Positions 9,209-17,859 of a stretch of DNA of 64,000 bases are shown here, one piece after another. Location of the stretch: contig NZ_JADEUG010000001.1 in the NCBI RefSeq assembly GCF_015163665.1, positions 124,001 to 188,000 on the forward strand, read 5' to 3'. The translations under genes and the position numbers were made by a program. The notes below the pieces were generated by a model. It searched no databases and was not told the origin of the DNA. It worked only from the letters and a program-made list of their open reading frames with translations. The DNA comes from Xenorhabdus sp. BG5. Its GTDB lineage: Bacteria > Pseudomonadota > Gammaproteobacteria > Enterobacterales > Enterobacteriaceae. The first letter of the stretch is position 1, and each line of letters starts with the position of its first letter.

Positions 9209-9245
9209 AACTCACTGTTGACAAAAGCTGGCAGTGAGTTTTCCT
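9209..9245 (+). terminator. rho-independent terminator of the S1 protease gene
   Basis: Stem aactcactg / cagtgagtt followed by TTCCTTTAT. The stem matches that of the terminator at 7557-7593; the loops differ. Confidence 0.75.
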
Positions 9246-9253
9246 TTATAGTC

Positions 9254-10000
9254 TCATTTATTTTTGCTTACGATAAAAATCATTTCTTCTGATTGATCAT
9301 GATAAGTTTCTCCTTGCCAGTTACCAAATACGTTTGTCGCAATTAAATTCGCGTCAGCGAGTGCTTGCTGGATCTCAGCAAAACTGGCAAATGTAATTGC
9401 TGAAAATGCCTGGTATTCCTGTTTGTTGTTTAAAATTTGATAGTAAGTGCCGTAAGTCACAGTAGTATTGTGAACTCGAAAATCATTCCATGCCAAGACA
9501 GAGCCGAATGTTGGATGGATAAACTCACGTTTAGAATCTGCTATTGTCCAAGTCAACCACTCTTTTGCTAAAGGATTACGGCTGTCAAAGATACATTGTC
9601 CCCCTTCTGCCAAATGCTCATAAATCCGTTTAAGCACTGCAACTCGATCTTGATGAGTTAAGAACACTTGAAAAACGTGGCCAGATAAAATGATTAAGTC
9701 GAATTTCTGAAATAATGCCAACTGCTTAGCATCGGATTGCACCCAAGTGATTCGTGATCCCGCCAATTTTGATTTAGCGATATCCAGCATGGCGCTGGCA
9801 ATATCACAGCCAAATACCACTTTATCGGGATAAGTGAGGGCAATTTTATTAGTGAGCGTTCCAGTGCCACAGTCCAGATCTAAAATAGCATGTGCGTTTT
9901 TAGCAAGTCCAACATAATAGTCGTCATCGGGTGCCCATTCGTTATCGAAATCATAAAACTGAGCTAAGTTACTGTTTTGGTAGAGTTGATCAATTGCCAT
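9254..10000 (-). CDS. class I SAM-dependent methyltransferase
   Basis: 248 aa, with SAM-binding motif I as 'ILDLDCGTGTLTNKIA' near residues 37-52, an acidic residue at the end of strand 2 ('VFGCDIASAMLD'), and motif 'FDLIILSGHVFQVFL' around the post-II region. This is a Rossmann-type small-molecule methyltransferase of the Methyltransf_25/UbiE-like group. It is divergent from the MFS exporter at 10126. The substrate is unknown. Confidence 0.82.
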   Translation of the reverse strand: MAIDQLYQNSNLAQFYDFDNEWAPDDDYYVGLAKNAHAILDLDCGTGTLTNKIALTYPDKVVFGCDIASAMLDIAKSKLAGSRITWVQSDAKQLALFQKFDLIILSGHVFQVFLTHQDRVAVLKRIYEHLAEGGQCIFDSRNPLAKEWLTWTIADSKREFIHPTFGSVLAWNDFRVHNTTVTYGTYYQILNNKQEYQAFSAITFASFAEIQQALADANLIATNVFGNWQGETYHDQSEEMIFIVSKNK

Positions 10001-10125
10001 ATTTAATAATCCCTAGTATCTTATTTAATATCATCGTACTGCTTTCCCCCTGTTTCTCGTCCTTTTTTCATCAAATAATTCTACTGGTTACCAACCCTGT
10101 TTCTTATACCTAAGGAGGCTTAAAT

Positions 10126-11361
10126 ATGCCGCCACGTACTGTTCTATCTATGATGCTACTTATATTTTCACTTATTGTATTTTTCATTGGTGCGATGGAA
10201 TTTATGTTATTACCTATGCTCAATCCTTTAGCTGATGCATTTAGGACAACAACAGACAAAGCCACTTGGCTGGTATCTGGTTATGCCCTCGCCTACGCAC
10301 TTGCGGCACCAATTTTCGGTTGGCTATCTGATCGAATCAATCGACGCAAATTATTGCTGGTATCTTTGCTGTTTCTGTTCCTTGATGGATTAGCATTAAC
10401 GATAGCTCCCAACTTGGAGATTGCAATTGGGTTACGTATTTTTGGTGGCATGGCTTCTGCCGCTTTGATTCCGACCATATTTGCGCTGGTTGCAGAACTT
10501 TTTCCACCTCATAAACAGGCATCAGCGATGGGCATTGTCATGTTTGGAATGACAGCCGGGATTGCAGGAGGCCCTATTTTTGCCGGTGTTTTGACAGAGT
10601 TATTTCACTGGCAAGTGCCATTTTTAGTGAGTGCATCAGGTTGTTTTTTGCTCTATTTTTTAAGTAAAAAAGCTTTGAGAAAAAATTACATTCCAAACCA
10701 GATTGATACCCTAAAAACTGTTCATCAAACGGTGACGTTTCAATCACTATTTCAATCACTATTTCAATCACTATTTCAATCACTATTTCAATTTGGATGC
10801 CAAGGAAACTTAATTCGCCCTCTTATTGCGAAAGGATTTTGGAATGGTACAGCAATATCTGCTTTTATATTAGCCGGAGAGGTTTTAAGGCATCATTACG
10901 CTATGGGAACAGGAGCTGTCGGTATCTCTGTTTCTGTATTTGGTATTGGGCTTGGTTTGGGTAACCTATCCGTAAGTATCGTGAAGCACCTGGATATCAG
11001 AGATGAATGTGCACTTTTGTTGGCAATAGTTTTACTTTTCATCACCAGTTCTGTATTTATGTTATTGCCTCTGTCTTTGTTTTTTAGTTTGGCTTGTCTG
11101 ATGTTATGGGGATATACACTCGGCCTTGCTGCTCCGATAAGCACTTCGATTTTGGCAAATCGGGCAAAGCAGGATAAAGGTCAAATATTGGCTATCTCAG
11201 AAAGCCTGAATAATCTAACCATTCTGTTTTTACTTCCAGTAGCGACTATGTCGTTGTCACAACACGGTACTACGGTGACGATGATGATACTGGGAAGCTG
11301 TTTTATCGTGGCAATTGTGCTAACACTGAAAGATTTATTGGTGACACTGTCACTTAATTGA
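10126..11361 (+). CDS. MFS drug-efflux type transporter with in-frame tandem repeat
   Basis: 411 aa with about 12 hydrophobic segments. The loop-2/3 signature is seen as 'GWLSDRINRRKLLLVSL' (about residues 66-82), diagnostic for the DHA branch of the major facilitator superfamily. A strong Shine-Dalgarno (taaggagg) precedes the ATG. The central cytoplasmic loop between the two six-helix halves carries four copies of Phe-Gln-Ser-Leu (residues 205-220), encoded by a 12-bp DNA tandem repeat. It is probably an exporter for a small molecule; the flanking methyltransferase and dioxygenase genes hint at a metabolite, but this is inference. Confidence 0.88.
   Translation: MPPRTVLSMMLLIFSLIVFFIGAMEFMLLPMLNPLADAFRTTTDKATWLVSGYALAYALAAPIFGWLSDRINRRKLLLVSLLFLFLDGLALTIAPNLEIAIGLRIFGGMASAALIPTIFALVAELFPPHKQASAMGIVMFGMTAGIAGGPIFAGVLTELFHWQVPFLVSASGCFLLYFLSKKALRKNYIPNQIDTLKTVHQTVTFQSLFQSLFQSLFQSLFQFGCQGNLIRPLIAKGFWNGTAISAFILAGEVLRHHYAMGTGAVGISVSVFGIGLGLGNLSVSIVKHLDIRDECALLLAIVLLFITSSVFMLLPLSLFFSLACLMLWGYTLGLAAPISTSILANRAKQDKGQILAISESLNNLTILFLLPVATMSLSQHGTTVTMMILGSCFIVAIVLTLKDLLVTLSLN
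10738..10792 (+). repeat. 12-bp tandem repeat inside the MFS gene
   Basis: Four complete copies of tttcaatcacta (10738-10785) plus a 7-base partial copy. The unit is a multiple of three, so copy-number change adds or removes four residues (FQSL) without a frameshift. Confidence 0.95.
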
Positions 11362-11414
11362 AACCACTAACAATTCCTTCGAACTAACATTATCTCTTCT
11401 TTAGCCCTGTTTCA

Positions 11415-11450
11415 CCGGAGTAATAATACATAATCTATTTCAAACTCCGG
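11415..11450. terminator. possible terminator between convergent MFS and dioxygenase genes
   Basis: Seven-bp inverted repeat ccggagt / actccgg with a 22-nt spacer, placed between two converging stop codons. The long loop and lack of a T-tract make it weak. Confidence 0.3.
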
Positions 11451-11479
11451 TTATGGAAGATTTTCTAAATTAGATTCGC

Positions 11480-12298
11480 CTACACAGTATATTTAGCCAA
11501 ATCTTTAGGGGTTATTTTCTTAGACACATTGTCTTTATTAATAGATAAAACTATCTTGCCGTGTAATCCATCCAAAGGATTATCACCTATTTTTTTCATT
11601 GTCAAAATTGCAGCCCTTTTAACTCCCGAAAAGATGGAATCATCTTCATTTTTAAGCCTGTTAACATCTCTTGGAGAATACATATCATTACTCATGACTT
11701 CTTTAGATATATCCTCAGGGAAATATAGTTGACCTACAAAATAGAATTTATCTTCCTGTCTTTTTTGTACATTCGCATTTCTTGCTGATAAATGAATATG
11801 TATAGCTCTTCCAGCATAAAAACCGGGGAAAATGGTGGTGAATCTGACTATGCCTTCTTCGTCTGTTCTTTGTGCCCCACGAAGAAATGTGCTTTCATCA
11901 GTTCTCGAAATCGTTCCTATATTGCTAGATGGAGCCTCAAGGTCTGGGTTGATGTATTTCCAACCTGAATATTTTCCCATTGCATTACAATGCCATATGT
12001 CAATAAGGATATCATGTAGAGGTTTACAGGTTACAGAATCAATGACTTTCATTGTCAATAAAAGAGGTATTCCTGGTTCATCCTCTGTTATATTCCTTCT
12101 CAGCAATTTGTTATTTATAAAATATGGTCCTGACATTTCCTCTGGGGTCATCTCGCAAACGCCTATATCAATACCTTCTTCTTTCTTTGATTGATTATGT
12201 GAAGAGGCAAAAGCACCTGCTGGAACCAGAGGTAATAATGAAAATACTGCACCAGTAATACTCGCCTGTTTCAGAAAAAGTCTTCTTTCACTTTTCAT
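11480..12298 (-). CDS. Tat-exported intradiol ring-cleavage dioxygenase
   Basis: 272 aa. The N-terminus has a complete twin-arginine motif ('SERRLFLKQ', Arg5-Arg6) and a hydrophobic segment ending near 'AGAFASS', so folded export by Tat is predicted. All four expected Fe(III) ligands are present: Tyr110 in 'NAMGKYSGW', Tyr161 in 'FPGFYAGR', and His167 and His169 in 'AIHIH'. The family cleaves catechols, protocatechuates or hydroxyquinols between the two hydroxyls using O2. Most bacterial members are cytoplasmic and sit in aromatic degradation operons; this one is exported and stands without such genes. It is divergent from a methyltransferase 177 bp away. Confidence 0.85.
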   Translation of the reverse strand: MKSERRLFLKQASITGAVFSLLPLVPAGAFASSHNQSKKEEGIDIGVCEMTPEEMSGPYFINNKLLRRNITEDEPGIPLLLTMKVIDSVTCKPLHDILIDIWHCNAMGKYSGWKYINPDLEAPSSNIGTISRTDESTFLRGAQRTDEEGIVRFTTIFPGFYAGRAIHIHLSARNANVQKRQEDKFYFVGQLYFPEDISKEVMSNDMYSPRDVNRLKNEDDSIFSGVKRAAILTMKKIGDNPLDGLHGKIVLSINKDNVSKKITPKDLAKYTV

Positions 12299-12475
12299 AA
12301 GGTGGCTCCTTATATGCCATTTAATTATTGTCTAGTAAATTGGTAAGCTATAGATTCAGATAGTAAGACGATATCTAAATATAAATAATTTCCTCTTTTT
12401 TTAATAGAGTTAAATTATGTATCATATTGATATTAAATGATAATGATAAAAAATCAGCAATAAGAGGTAACGATT

Positions 12476-13255
12476 ATGCCAATCAACTTTAATGCACCAG
12501 AAAATAGACATACTTATCTTGGCCGTGCAGCTCAACAAGAATGGTTCGATTTAATGCAGAAGCTGGTGGAGCCACGCGATAAGGAGATCGCGGATATTGG
12601 TTGTGGTGGAGGTATTTATTCTCTGGCATGGCGAAAAATGGGAGCTAAAAAAGTCACTTGCGTTGATTTTTCCCAGCAGATGTTAGCTGATGTAGCGGAA
12701 AATACCCAAGGTTTACCAAATATCGTTGTCAAACAAGGTGATGCTCTTTGCACTGGCTTACCTGATAGTAGCCAGGATATTGTCTTTGAAAGAGCGCTTA
12801 TCCACCATATCAGTCAAGAAAATAGGAACTCTTGTTTTGCTGAAGCTCATCGATTATTGCGTTCTGGGGGAGTATATATCTTGCAGGATAGGACATTGCA
12901 AGATATCCAACTTCCTGGGTCACCTGAACATATTCGTGGTTATATTCTTGATGTTTACCCTTATCTACGAAATTTTGAAAATCAACGCAGGCCAGACAAG
13001 GCAGAAGTCATTGATGGCTTACAAGCCATTGGTTTTAAAAAAGTTAAGGCATTTTCTCTTTTGGAAAAACGCACTGTCTATAAAAATTTTTCACAGTTAA
13101 CCGAAGATTTTCAAGCGCGCAAAGGCCGCTCTATTTTGCATGAATTAAGCGATGAAGAAATATCCTACTTAATCAAGCATATTGAAAAATCGCTGGGTAC
13201 TGAGATAGATATTGTTGAGAAAGATTTTTGGACTGTATGGATGGGCATAAAATAA
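12476..13255 (+). CDS. class I SAM-dependent methyltransferase (UbiE/YafE-like)
   Basis: 259 aa. Motif I is 'IADIGCGGGIYSLAW' (about residues 38-52), followed by 'VTCVDFSQQML' and the post-motif 'SQDIVFERALIHHI'. The domain is the Methyltransf_11 type acting on small molecules. A good ribosome site (aagaggt) precedes the ATG. It is divergent from the dioxygenase and convergent with the PLP decarboxylase. No substrate can be named from sequence; methylation of a phenolic or amine product of its neighbours is possible but untested. Confidence 0.82.
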   Translation: MPINFNAPENRHTYLGRAAQQEWFDLMQKLVEPRDKEIADIGCGGGIYSLAWRKMGAKKVTCVDFSQQMLADVAENTQGLPNIVVKQGDALCTGLPDSSQDIVFERALIHHISQENRNSCFAEAHRLLRSGGVYILQDRTLQDIQLPGSPEHIRGYILDVYPYLRNFENQRRPDKAEVIDGLQAIGFKKVKAFSLLEKRTVYKNFSQLTEDFQARKGRSILHELSDEEISYLIKHIEKSLGTEIDIVEKDFWTVWMGIK

Positions 13256-13332
13256 AGGATAAGAAAAGACTAACTTATTGAGATTTTGAAAAATATGACT
13301 TTCTCAATTACGAATAGCAGAGAAGTTGAAAT

Positions 13333-13366
13333 AAAAAAGAGCTTATATTTACCTAAGCTCTTTTTT
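13333..13366. terminator. bidirectional terminator between methyltransferase and decarboxylase genes
   Basis: Stem aaaaagagctta / ctaagctcttttt (one unpaired base) with flanking A-run and T-run, the ideal form for termination in both directions between convergent genes. Confidence 0.85.
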
Positions 13367-13409
13367 CATTTTCAATTAGTTAAACAATTCTGATGGACAT
13401 CTAGGTTTA

Positions 13410-15359
13410 TTAACCAATAAATGGCACATCTAGTTCTAATCTTAACCGATATTTTTTCTCTTCTTCATCAACAACCTGGCTCAATTTTTTAACAAAGATC
13501 GCTTGAAGTTGCTGCCAAAACTCTTCAAAGTGTTCTTCATCGCGTAAGCAATAAGTCATTACCGCTGCCCGTAGTACATAGATATTGCGTACTTTCTCCC
13601 ATTCACTACGGCTAAAACCACATTTCTCTGCATAGTGCCACGGTGTATCACCATATTCTTTATAATCTAATATGGTTGATGATGTGAGAAAATCATTGGC
13701 ATAAGCACGCCCTGTAGCGTATGAGCAAAGCTCGTATAGACGCTTGTTAAGTGCATTATGATTACCTAGGCTTTCGCTCCCGATTTCTTTAAAGGTAAAG
13801 TTGATCATGTGGAAATCAGGAGATGGAAAGATATGCACTTCAAATCGATGTTTACCGATTTCTATTGGCGATAATTTTTCCAATTTATTCAACAACCTTT
13901 GTGCTGTGACGATACCAGCAGCAATTACTTTTCCATATCCATTAATATTCAAAGGTAACAGACGATGAGCTGCCCAAAGTGCCGCTGCTGTTGCTCCCGA
14001 TTTTGAACCTTCCATGATGGATGAACCAAGAATTCCACGATTAATGGTATTTGTTTTATCATCATGATCTTCAAACACATAGGCTGCATGTGAAGAGATT
14101 AATTCGAGAATGCGCTTGTCTTTCATGCAGACAGCGCCAGCTGCATATTGAATGAAGCCAACTTTATGCGGATCCACAGTAATCGAGTCTACTTCTTTCA
14201 ATGCCTTGAAGCTTTGGTAAACTTCCGGTTTTGGCCAACTGATATTTTCCGGCATGATCCCCACCGAACGGTGATAACTGGCCAGCTCATCATATTCTAC
14301 AAATTCACCTTGCTCATTCAGAAGCATGGAACACGCATATCCTGCATAGGCAGCATCAACGTGAATATAGAATGATTCGCCATAACGTTCCTCACACTCT
14401 TCCCTCAACGCAATAACTTCATCAATCCGATCAATGGCGCCAACTTCAGTCGTTCCCACCACGGCAATCATTGCCAAGATTGGTTCACCTTGTTCAATTA
14501 ATTCAAAGGTGATTTTCCGCATTTGGGCAATGTCAGTTTGATAGTTCTCATTTACAGGTAATGGAATAATGTTTTCTTGACCAATACCAAAAATATCTGC
14601 AGCTTTCATCCAAGAATAGTGCTTGGATTGTGGAACCAGTAATTTGCCTAGAATTTCTGCTTTAACTCCCGTACCACGGCATGTCATATCGCGAATTTCT
14701 TCAAACAGTCCACGTTCTTGCAGTTCGGTAATGAGATCCAAAAGTTCAGCGGTTGGCATATTTTTTAATTGCCGGGACGTTTTATGTTCGATGAGATCTT
14801 TTGCCTTAGGATGTTGAGATATCGCATAAGGCAATGTTTTTAAATTCCTGGCGACCCACAACCCTTCATAATTAGCTACTGTGCCACCAGAAGTAATATG
14901 CCCCCAGGATTTCTGCGGGTCATAACCAAACATACGGCAGAGATCTAATCCTGATTCAAGCTCTAATTCTGTTGTTGTCGGGGATGCTTCATAACTACAG
15001 TTATTCGGGTTATACATCATGGCCATAACGTAGGCAAGATTAGAAACCATTAAGGTATCACTACTGATATGACCAAGGTAACGAGGAGAAAAGAAAGGAA
15101 TAGATGTGTTTTTCAGTTTTGCTGACAGCTGATTTAAGATCCCTTCTGTACGATAAAGCGTTTCTCTATAGTGATGCTCATAGCGAGCAACGGATGTGAC
15201 TAAAGTTGAATCTTCGGGATGAAAACCTGAACGCCAATGCAAATGTTCGCTCACTGCATAATCCATCATCTCTCTAAAAAAAACAGCGTTCTCTGATTTT
15301 GGTCCCAAAAACAATGCATCTACACTTAAATTAGGATGAAATGGTTTAGTCATGATCAT
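13410..15359 (-). CDS. PLP-dependent group II decarboxylase, tyrosine-decarboxylase-like
   Basis: 649 aa, the length of the large tyrosine decarboxylase (TyrDC) type found in Enterococcus and Lactobacillus, longer than eukaryotic-type AADC. The N-terminal pattern 'LSVDALFLGPKSEN...EHLHWR' and 'WGHITSGGTVANYEGLWVARN' (about 152-172) resemble TyrDC. The cofactor site is visible: His246 in 'SKHYSW', Asp335 in 'HVDAAYAG' and the Schiff-base Lys399 in 'DPHK'. It probably converts an aromatic L-amino acid such as tyrosine (or DOPA) to the amine in the cytoplasm. No tyrosine/tyramine antiporter lies beside it. Specificity is inferred from similarity by memory. Confidence 0.8.
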   Translation of the reverse strand: MIMTKPFHPNLSVDALFLGPKSENAVFFREMMDYAVSEHLHWRSGFHPEDSTLVTSVARYEHHYRETLYRTEGILNQLSAKLKNTSIPFFSPRYLGHISSDTLMVSNLAYVMAMMYNPNNCSYEASPTTTELELESGLDLCRMFGYDPQKSWGHITSGGTVANYEGLWVARNLKTLPYAISQHPKAKDLIEHKTSRQLKNMPTAELLDLITELQERGLFEEIRDMTCRGTGVKAEILGKLLVPQSKHYSWMKAADIFGIGQENIIPLPVNENYQTDIAQMRKITFELIEQGEPILAMIAVVGTTEVGAIDRIDEVIALREECEERYGESFYIHVDAAYAGYACSMLLNEQGEFVEYDELASYHRSVGIMPENISWPKPEVYQSFKALKEVDSITVDPHKVGFIQYAAGAVCMKDKRILELISSHAAYVFEDHDDKTNTINRGILGSSIMEGSKSGATAAALWAAHRLLPLNINGYGKVIAAGIVTAQRLLNKLEKLSPIEIGKHRFEVHIFPSPDFHMINFTFKEIGSESLGNHNALNKRLYELCSYATGRAYANDFLTSSTILDYKEYGDTPWHYAEKCGFSRSEWEKVRNIYVLRAAVMTYCLRDEEHFEEFWQQLQAIFVKKLSQVVDEEEKKYRLRLELDVPFIG

Positions 15360-15824
15360 GTAACCTTTTAATTGATTCTTTTTGTCTTGTCTTAAATTAA
15401 ATATTTATAAAATTATTAATAGATTCGTTTTTATTTTCTGTTTTAACGACAAATGTCTTGCGGAGGTGATAAACCCCCACAATAACTCACCGAAAATAAT
15501 TGTTTGATTTTCGATCACTGCAATTGCATAAAAAGCATTCTGCAATATTATGTCGAATAAATCTATTTTATATAGATATAAAACATAATTCTTATTATAT
15601 TAATAATAAGTTAATAGTTAACTTTAATTTTGTGCGCTACCACAAAAAAATGAAAATAATACCTCATAGTATCTCAATAAGAATATTTCTATTGAAATTA
15701 TAAAGCGGGTTACTTTCAAACATAACGTAAACTGTGACAATGTCACGGTTTACGTTATGTCGAGAGAAGAGTGAAAAGAATTAGGATAATCAATTGAGAC
15801 AGTATGAATTATCTAACATACGTT
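15360..15824. other. 465-bp intergenic region with long palindrome
   Basis: AT-rich leader of the PLP decarboxylase gene, without a supported coding region. A short TTG-initiated frame at 15500-15703 has no ribosome site and biased A/T codons. It ends in the 41-bp palindrome at 15720-15760. Confidence 0.5.
15720..15760. repeat. 41-bp near-perfect palindrome
   Basis: Two 20-bp arms around a single central A, beginning acataacgtaaac and ending gtttacgttatgt, with only one mismatched pair. It lies 65 bp after the stop of the DmsC-like gene (minus strand). There is no T-tract, so it could be a terminator variant, an operator, or a cruciform-forming repeat. Confidence 0.7.
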
Positions 15825-16712
15825 TCACATAATAAAAAATGTATATTGATTGATCACTTCAGCAACAAACATGATTGCGGCTCCGATGATAATATAATAG
15901 TTATTATTAATCAATGAGTTAACCCTTGTTCTCCATAGGGAATAAGTCCAGATTACCATTGCAATAATATACAAACACCATGAAAGCATTCTTAATCCAA
16001 AGGCGCTTTTGATATTGAATTCAGCTCGATGTGGAAAAATAACATTATCATCAACGATTGTGATTTCCGATAGCCACTCCATATAAGCTGGTTGCTCAAT
16101 CAGTCGCATGGTAACGCTAATAAAAACAACCAGTAAAGCGGCCATCACTAATTTTATCGGCAATATTCCTCGAAGATATTTTCCTAATGGATGGGAAATA
16201 AGTGACAGCGCCAATGCAGGCCCTAACGTAAATACTGCGCTATAAAATAAAAAATAGGTGTTAATATTTGCCCAAGTAATCATAGCGCTATTAACATAAA
16301 TAATTGCCATATAATAAAGATCAATTAAACCAATAACCCCAATTACCAGTATAATATAAACATATGCGCGTTTTGTAATCACAAAAAAAAGCGTGTATAA
16401 GATAAGCAAACCAAAATAGATGACAGCAAAAATTGTTTCTATGTTTACCCATTCATGTATTATGTTCTGCAAAGTGTGATAAACACTAAATGGGTATTCT
16501 ATAATGTTCAAAGAAGCAGCCAACCCTATCCCTGCCAATGCGCCACTGACTAGTAATGTTCTTAGTAATATTTTTTGCACAAAAATGGTCACGGAATGTT
16601 GCCATGTGTTTAACTCATGCTTAATCCAGTAAGTATAAAGCCCGCTCATCAATACAAGTCCCACCGAGCTCTGTACTATCATTGTAAATGCAATTAATAA
16701 CCATTCACTCAT
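15825..16712 (-). CDS. DmsC-family membrane anchor subunit (orphan)
   Basis: 295 aa with eight predicted hydrophobic segments and the layout of DmsC, the quinol-oxidising membrane anchor of DMSO reductase-type molybdoenzymes (E. coli DmsC 287, YnfH 284 aa). The N-terminus 'EWLLIAFTMIVQSSVGLVL', the segment 'ALAGIGLAASL' and the C-terminal 'MFVAEVINQYTFF' align by eye with DmsC. No DmsA-type catalytic subunit or DmsB iron-sulfur subunit is within the window. It is divergent from fnr, the anaerobic regulator that controls dms operons in E. coli. It may serve a partner encoded elsewhere. Confidence 0.72.
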   Translation of the reverse strand: MSEWLLIAFTMIVQSSVGLVLMSGLYTYWIKHELNTWQHSVTIFVQKILLRTLLVSGALAGIGLAASLNIIEYPFSVYHTLQNIIHEWVNIETIFAVIYFGLLILYTLFFVITKRAYVYIILVIGVIGLIDLYYMAIIYVNSAMITWANINTYFLFYSAVFTLGPALALSLISHPLGKYLRGILPIKLVMAALLVVFISVTMRLIEQPAYMEWLSEITIVDDNVIFPHRAEFNIKSAFGLRMLSWCLYIIAMVIWTYSLWRTRVNSLINNNYYIIIGAAIMFVAEVINQYTFFIM

Positions 16713-16941
16713 GTCACAACCCTATTCCATCTATCTGTAACCAAATAACATCATCGACGCGTATTATATCCATATATTATTAATTCAATTTCAGTTTGAT
16801 TGAGATATTATATTGAATGGCTAGAGTTTTACGCAAGTTCAGCGTTAATACAAAAAGATTTTATTTTTCCCGCTAGTGATGATAAATACCGCGATTAATG
16901 GCAGTATCTTGCTCTTATCAGAGCAACCTAAATATGTTAAA

Positions 16942-16955
16942 TTTACACATATCAA
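16942..16955 (+). promoter_or_regulatory. candidate FNR autoregulation site
   Basis: TTTAC-acat-ATCAA matches the FNR consensus at eight of ten positions, 23 bp before the fnr start codon. E. coli fnr is known to repress its own transcription through a site at the promoter, and this position fits such a role. Confidence 0.45.
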
Positions 16956-16977
16956 TCACTTCTAATGAGTATTCCCT

Positions 16978-17733
16978 ATGATCCCGGAAAAACGTATTAT
17001 TCGTCGGATTCAATCTGGTGGTTGTGCAATCCACTGTCAGGATTGTAGCATTAGCCAGCTGTGCATTCCTTTCACCTTAAATGAACATGAACTTGATCAG
17101 CTTGATAACATCATTGAGCGTAAGAAACCTATCCAGAAAGGGCAAACGTTATTTAAGGCCGGTGATGCACTAAAATCACTCTACGCCATCCGTTCTGGGA
17201 CCATCAAAAGCTATACTATTACCGAAGAAGGTGATGAACAAATTACAGGTTTCCACCTTGCTGGTGATTTAGTTGGATTTGACGCCATTATTAATACTGA
17301 ACATCCAAGCTTTGCCCAGGCATTGGAAACTTCAATGGTATGTGAAATCCCATTTGAAACGCTGGATGACCTTTCTGGAAAAATGCCTAATCTCCGTCAG
17401 CAAATGATGCGTTTGATGAGTGGAGAAATCAAAGGTGACCAGGAAATGATCCTGCTGCTTTCCAAAAAGAACGCAGAAGAGAGATTGGCGGCTTTTATTT
17501 ACAACTTGTCACGCCGCTTTTCACAACGCGGCTTCTCACCTCGTGAATTCCGCCTTACCATGACACGCGGTGATATTGGTAATTACTTAGGCCTGACTGT
17601 TGAAACAATTAGTCGTCTGCTTGGCCGCTTCCAGAAAAATGGAATTTTAGCTGTCAAAGGTAAGTATATTGCAATCGAAGATATGAATAAATTGACAGCG
17701 TTGGCTGGCAAGTCCCCTGCTAATGCGCCATAA
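16978..17733 (+). CDS. fnr: FNR, oxygen-sensing fumarate/nitrate reduction regulator
   Basis: 251 aa (E. coli Fnr 250). The four cysteines that hold the O2-labile [4Fe-4S] cluster are at Cys20, Cys23, Cys29 and Cys122, the same numbers as in E. coli; Cys16 is extra, also as in E. coli. A cyclic-nucleotide-type sensor domain precedes the dimerisation helix and the Crp-type helix-turn-helix ('[15 protein letters not shown]', about residues 203-217), whose E-SR core reads TTGAT half-sites. It is a global switch for anaerobic genes. uspE follows on the same strand after a terminator, the order seen in other enterobacteria. Confidence 0.98.
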   Translation: MIPEKRIIRRIQSGGCAIHCQDCSISQLCIPFTLNEHELDQLDNIIERKKPIQKGQTLFKAGDALKSLYAIRSGTIKSYTITEEGDEQITGFHLAGDLVGFDAIINTEHPSFAQALETSMVCEIPFETLDDLSGKMPNLRQQMMRLMSGEIKGDQEMILLLSKKNAEERLAAFIYNLSRRFSQRGFSPREFRLTMTRGDIGNYLGLTVETISRLLGRFQKNGILAVKGKYIAIEDMNKLTALAGKSPANAP

Positions 17734-17750
17734 CGTTAGTTAAATTTTAG

Positions 17751-17786
17751 GCCAGATCACTTATTTTGCTGATCTGGCTTATTCTT
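17751..17786 (+). terminator. terminator between fnr and uspE
   Basis: Perfect 9-bp stem gccagatca / tgatctggc with a 10-nt loop, followed by TTATTCTT. It shows that uspE has its own promoter. Confidence 0.75.
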
Positions 17787-17859
17787 ATCCTGTTATAGTT
17801 GTTTATATTGGTTTATCTTCTGTACGAAAGAGGCATTCAGACTCTGCGAGGAACTCAAT

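Noticed and set aside
12726..13100. 124-codon ORF in another frame of the methyltransferase gene
   Set aside because: It is a shadow of the real gene, with no family resemblance.
15500..15703. 67-codon ORF upstream of the decarboxylase gene
   Set aside because: TTG start, no ribosome site, composition like the surrounding AT-rich DNA.
16796..16809. Second FNR box in the dmsC-like/fnr intergenic region
   Set aside because: TTGAT-tgag-ATATT matches only one half-site well.
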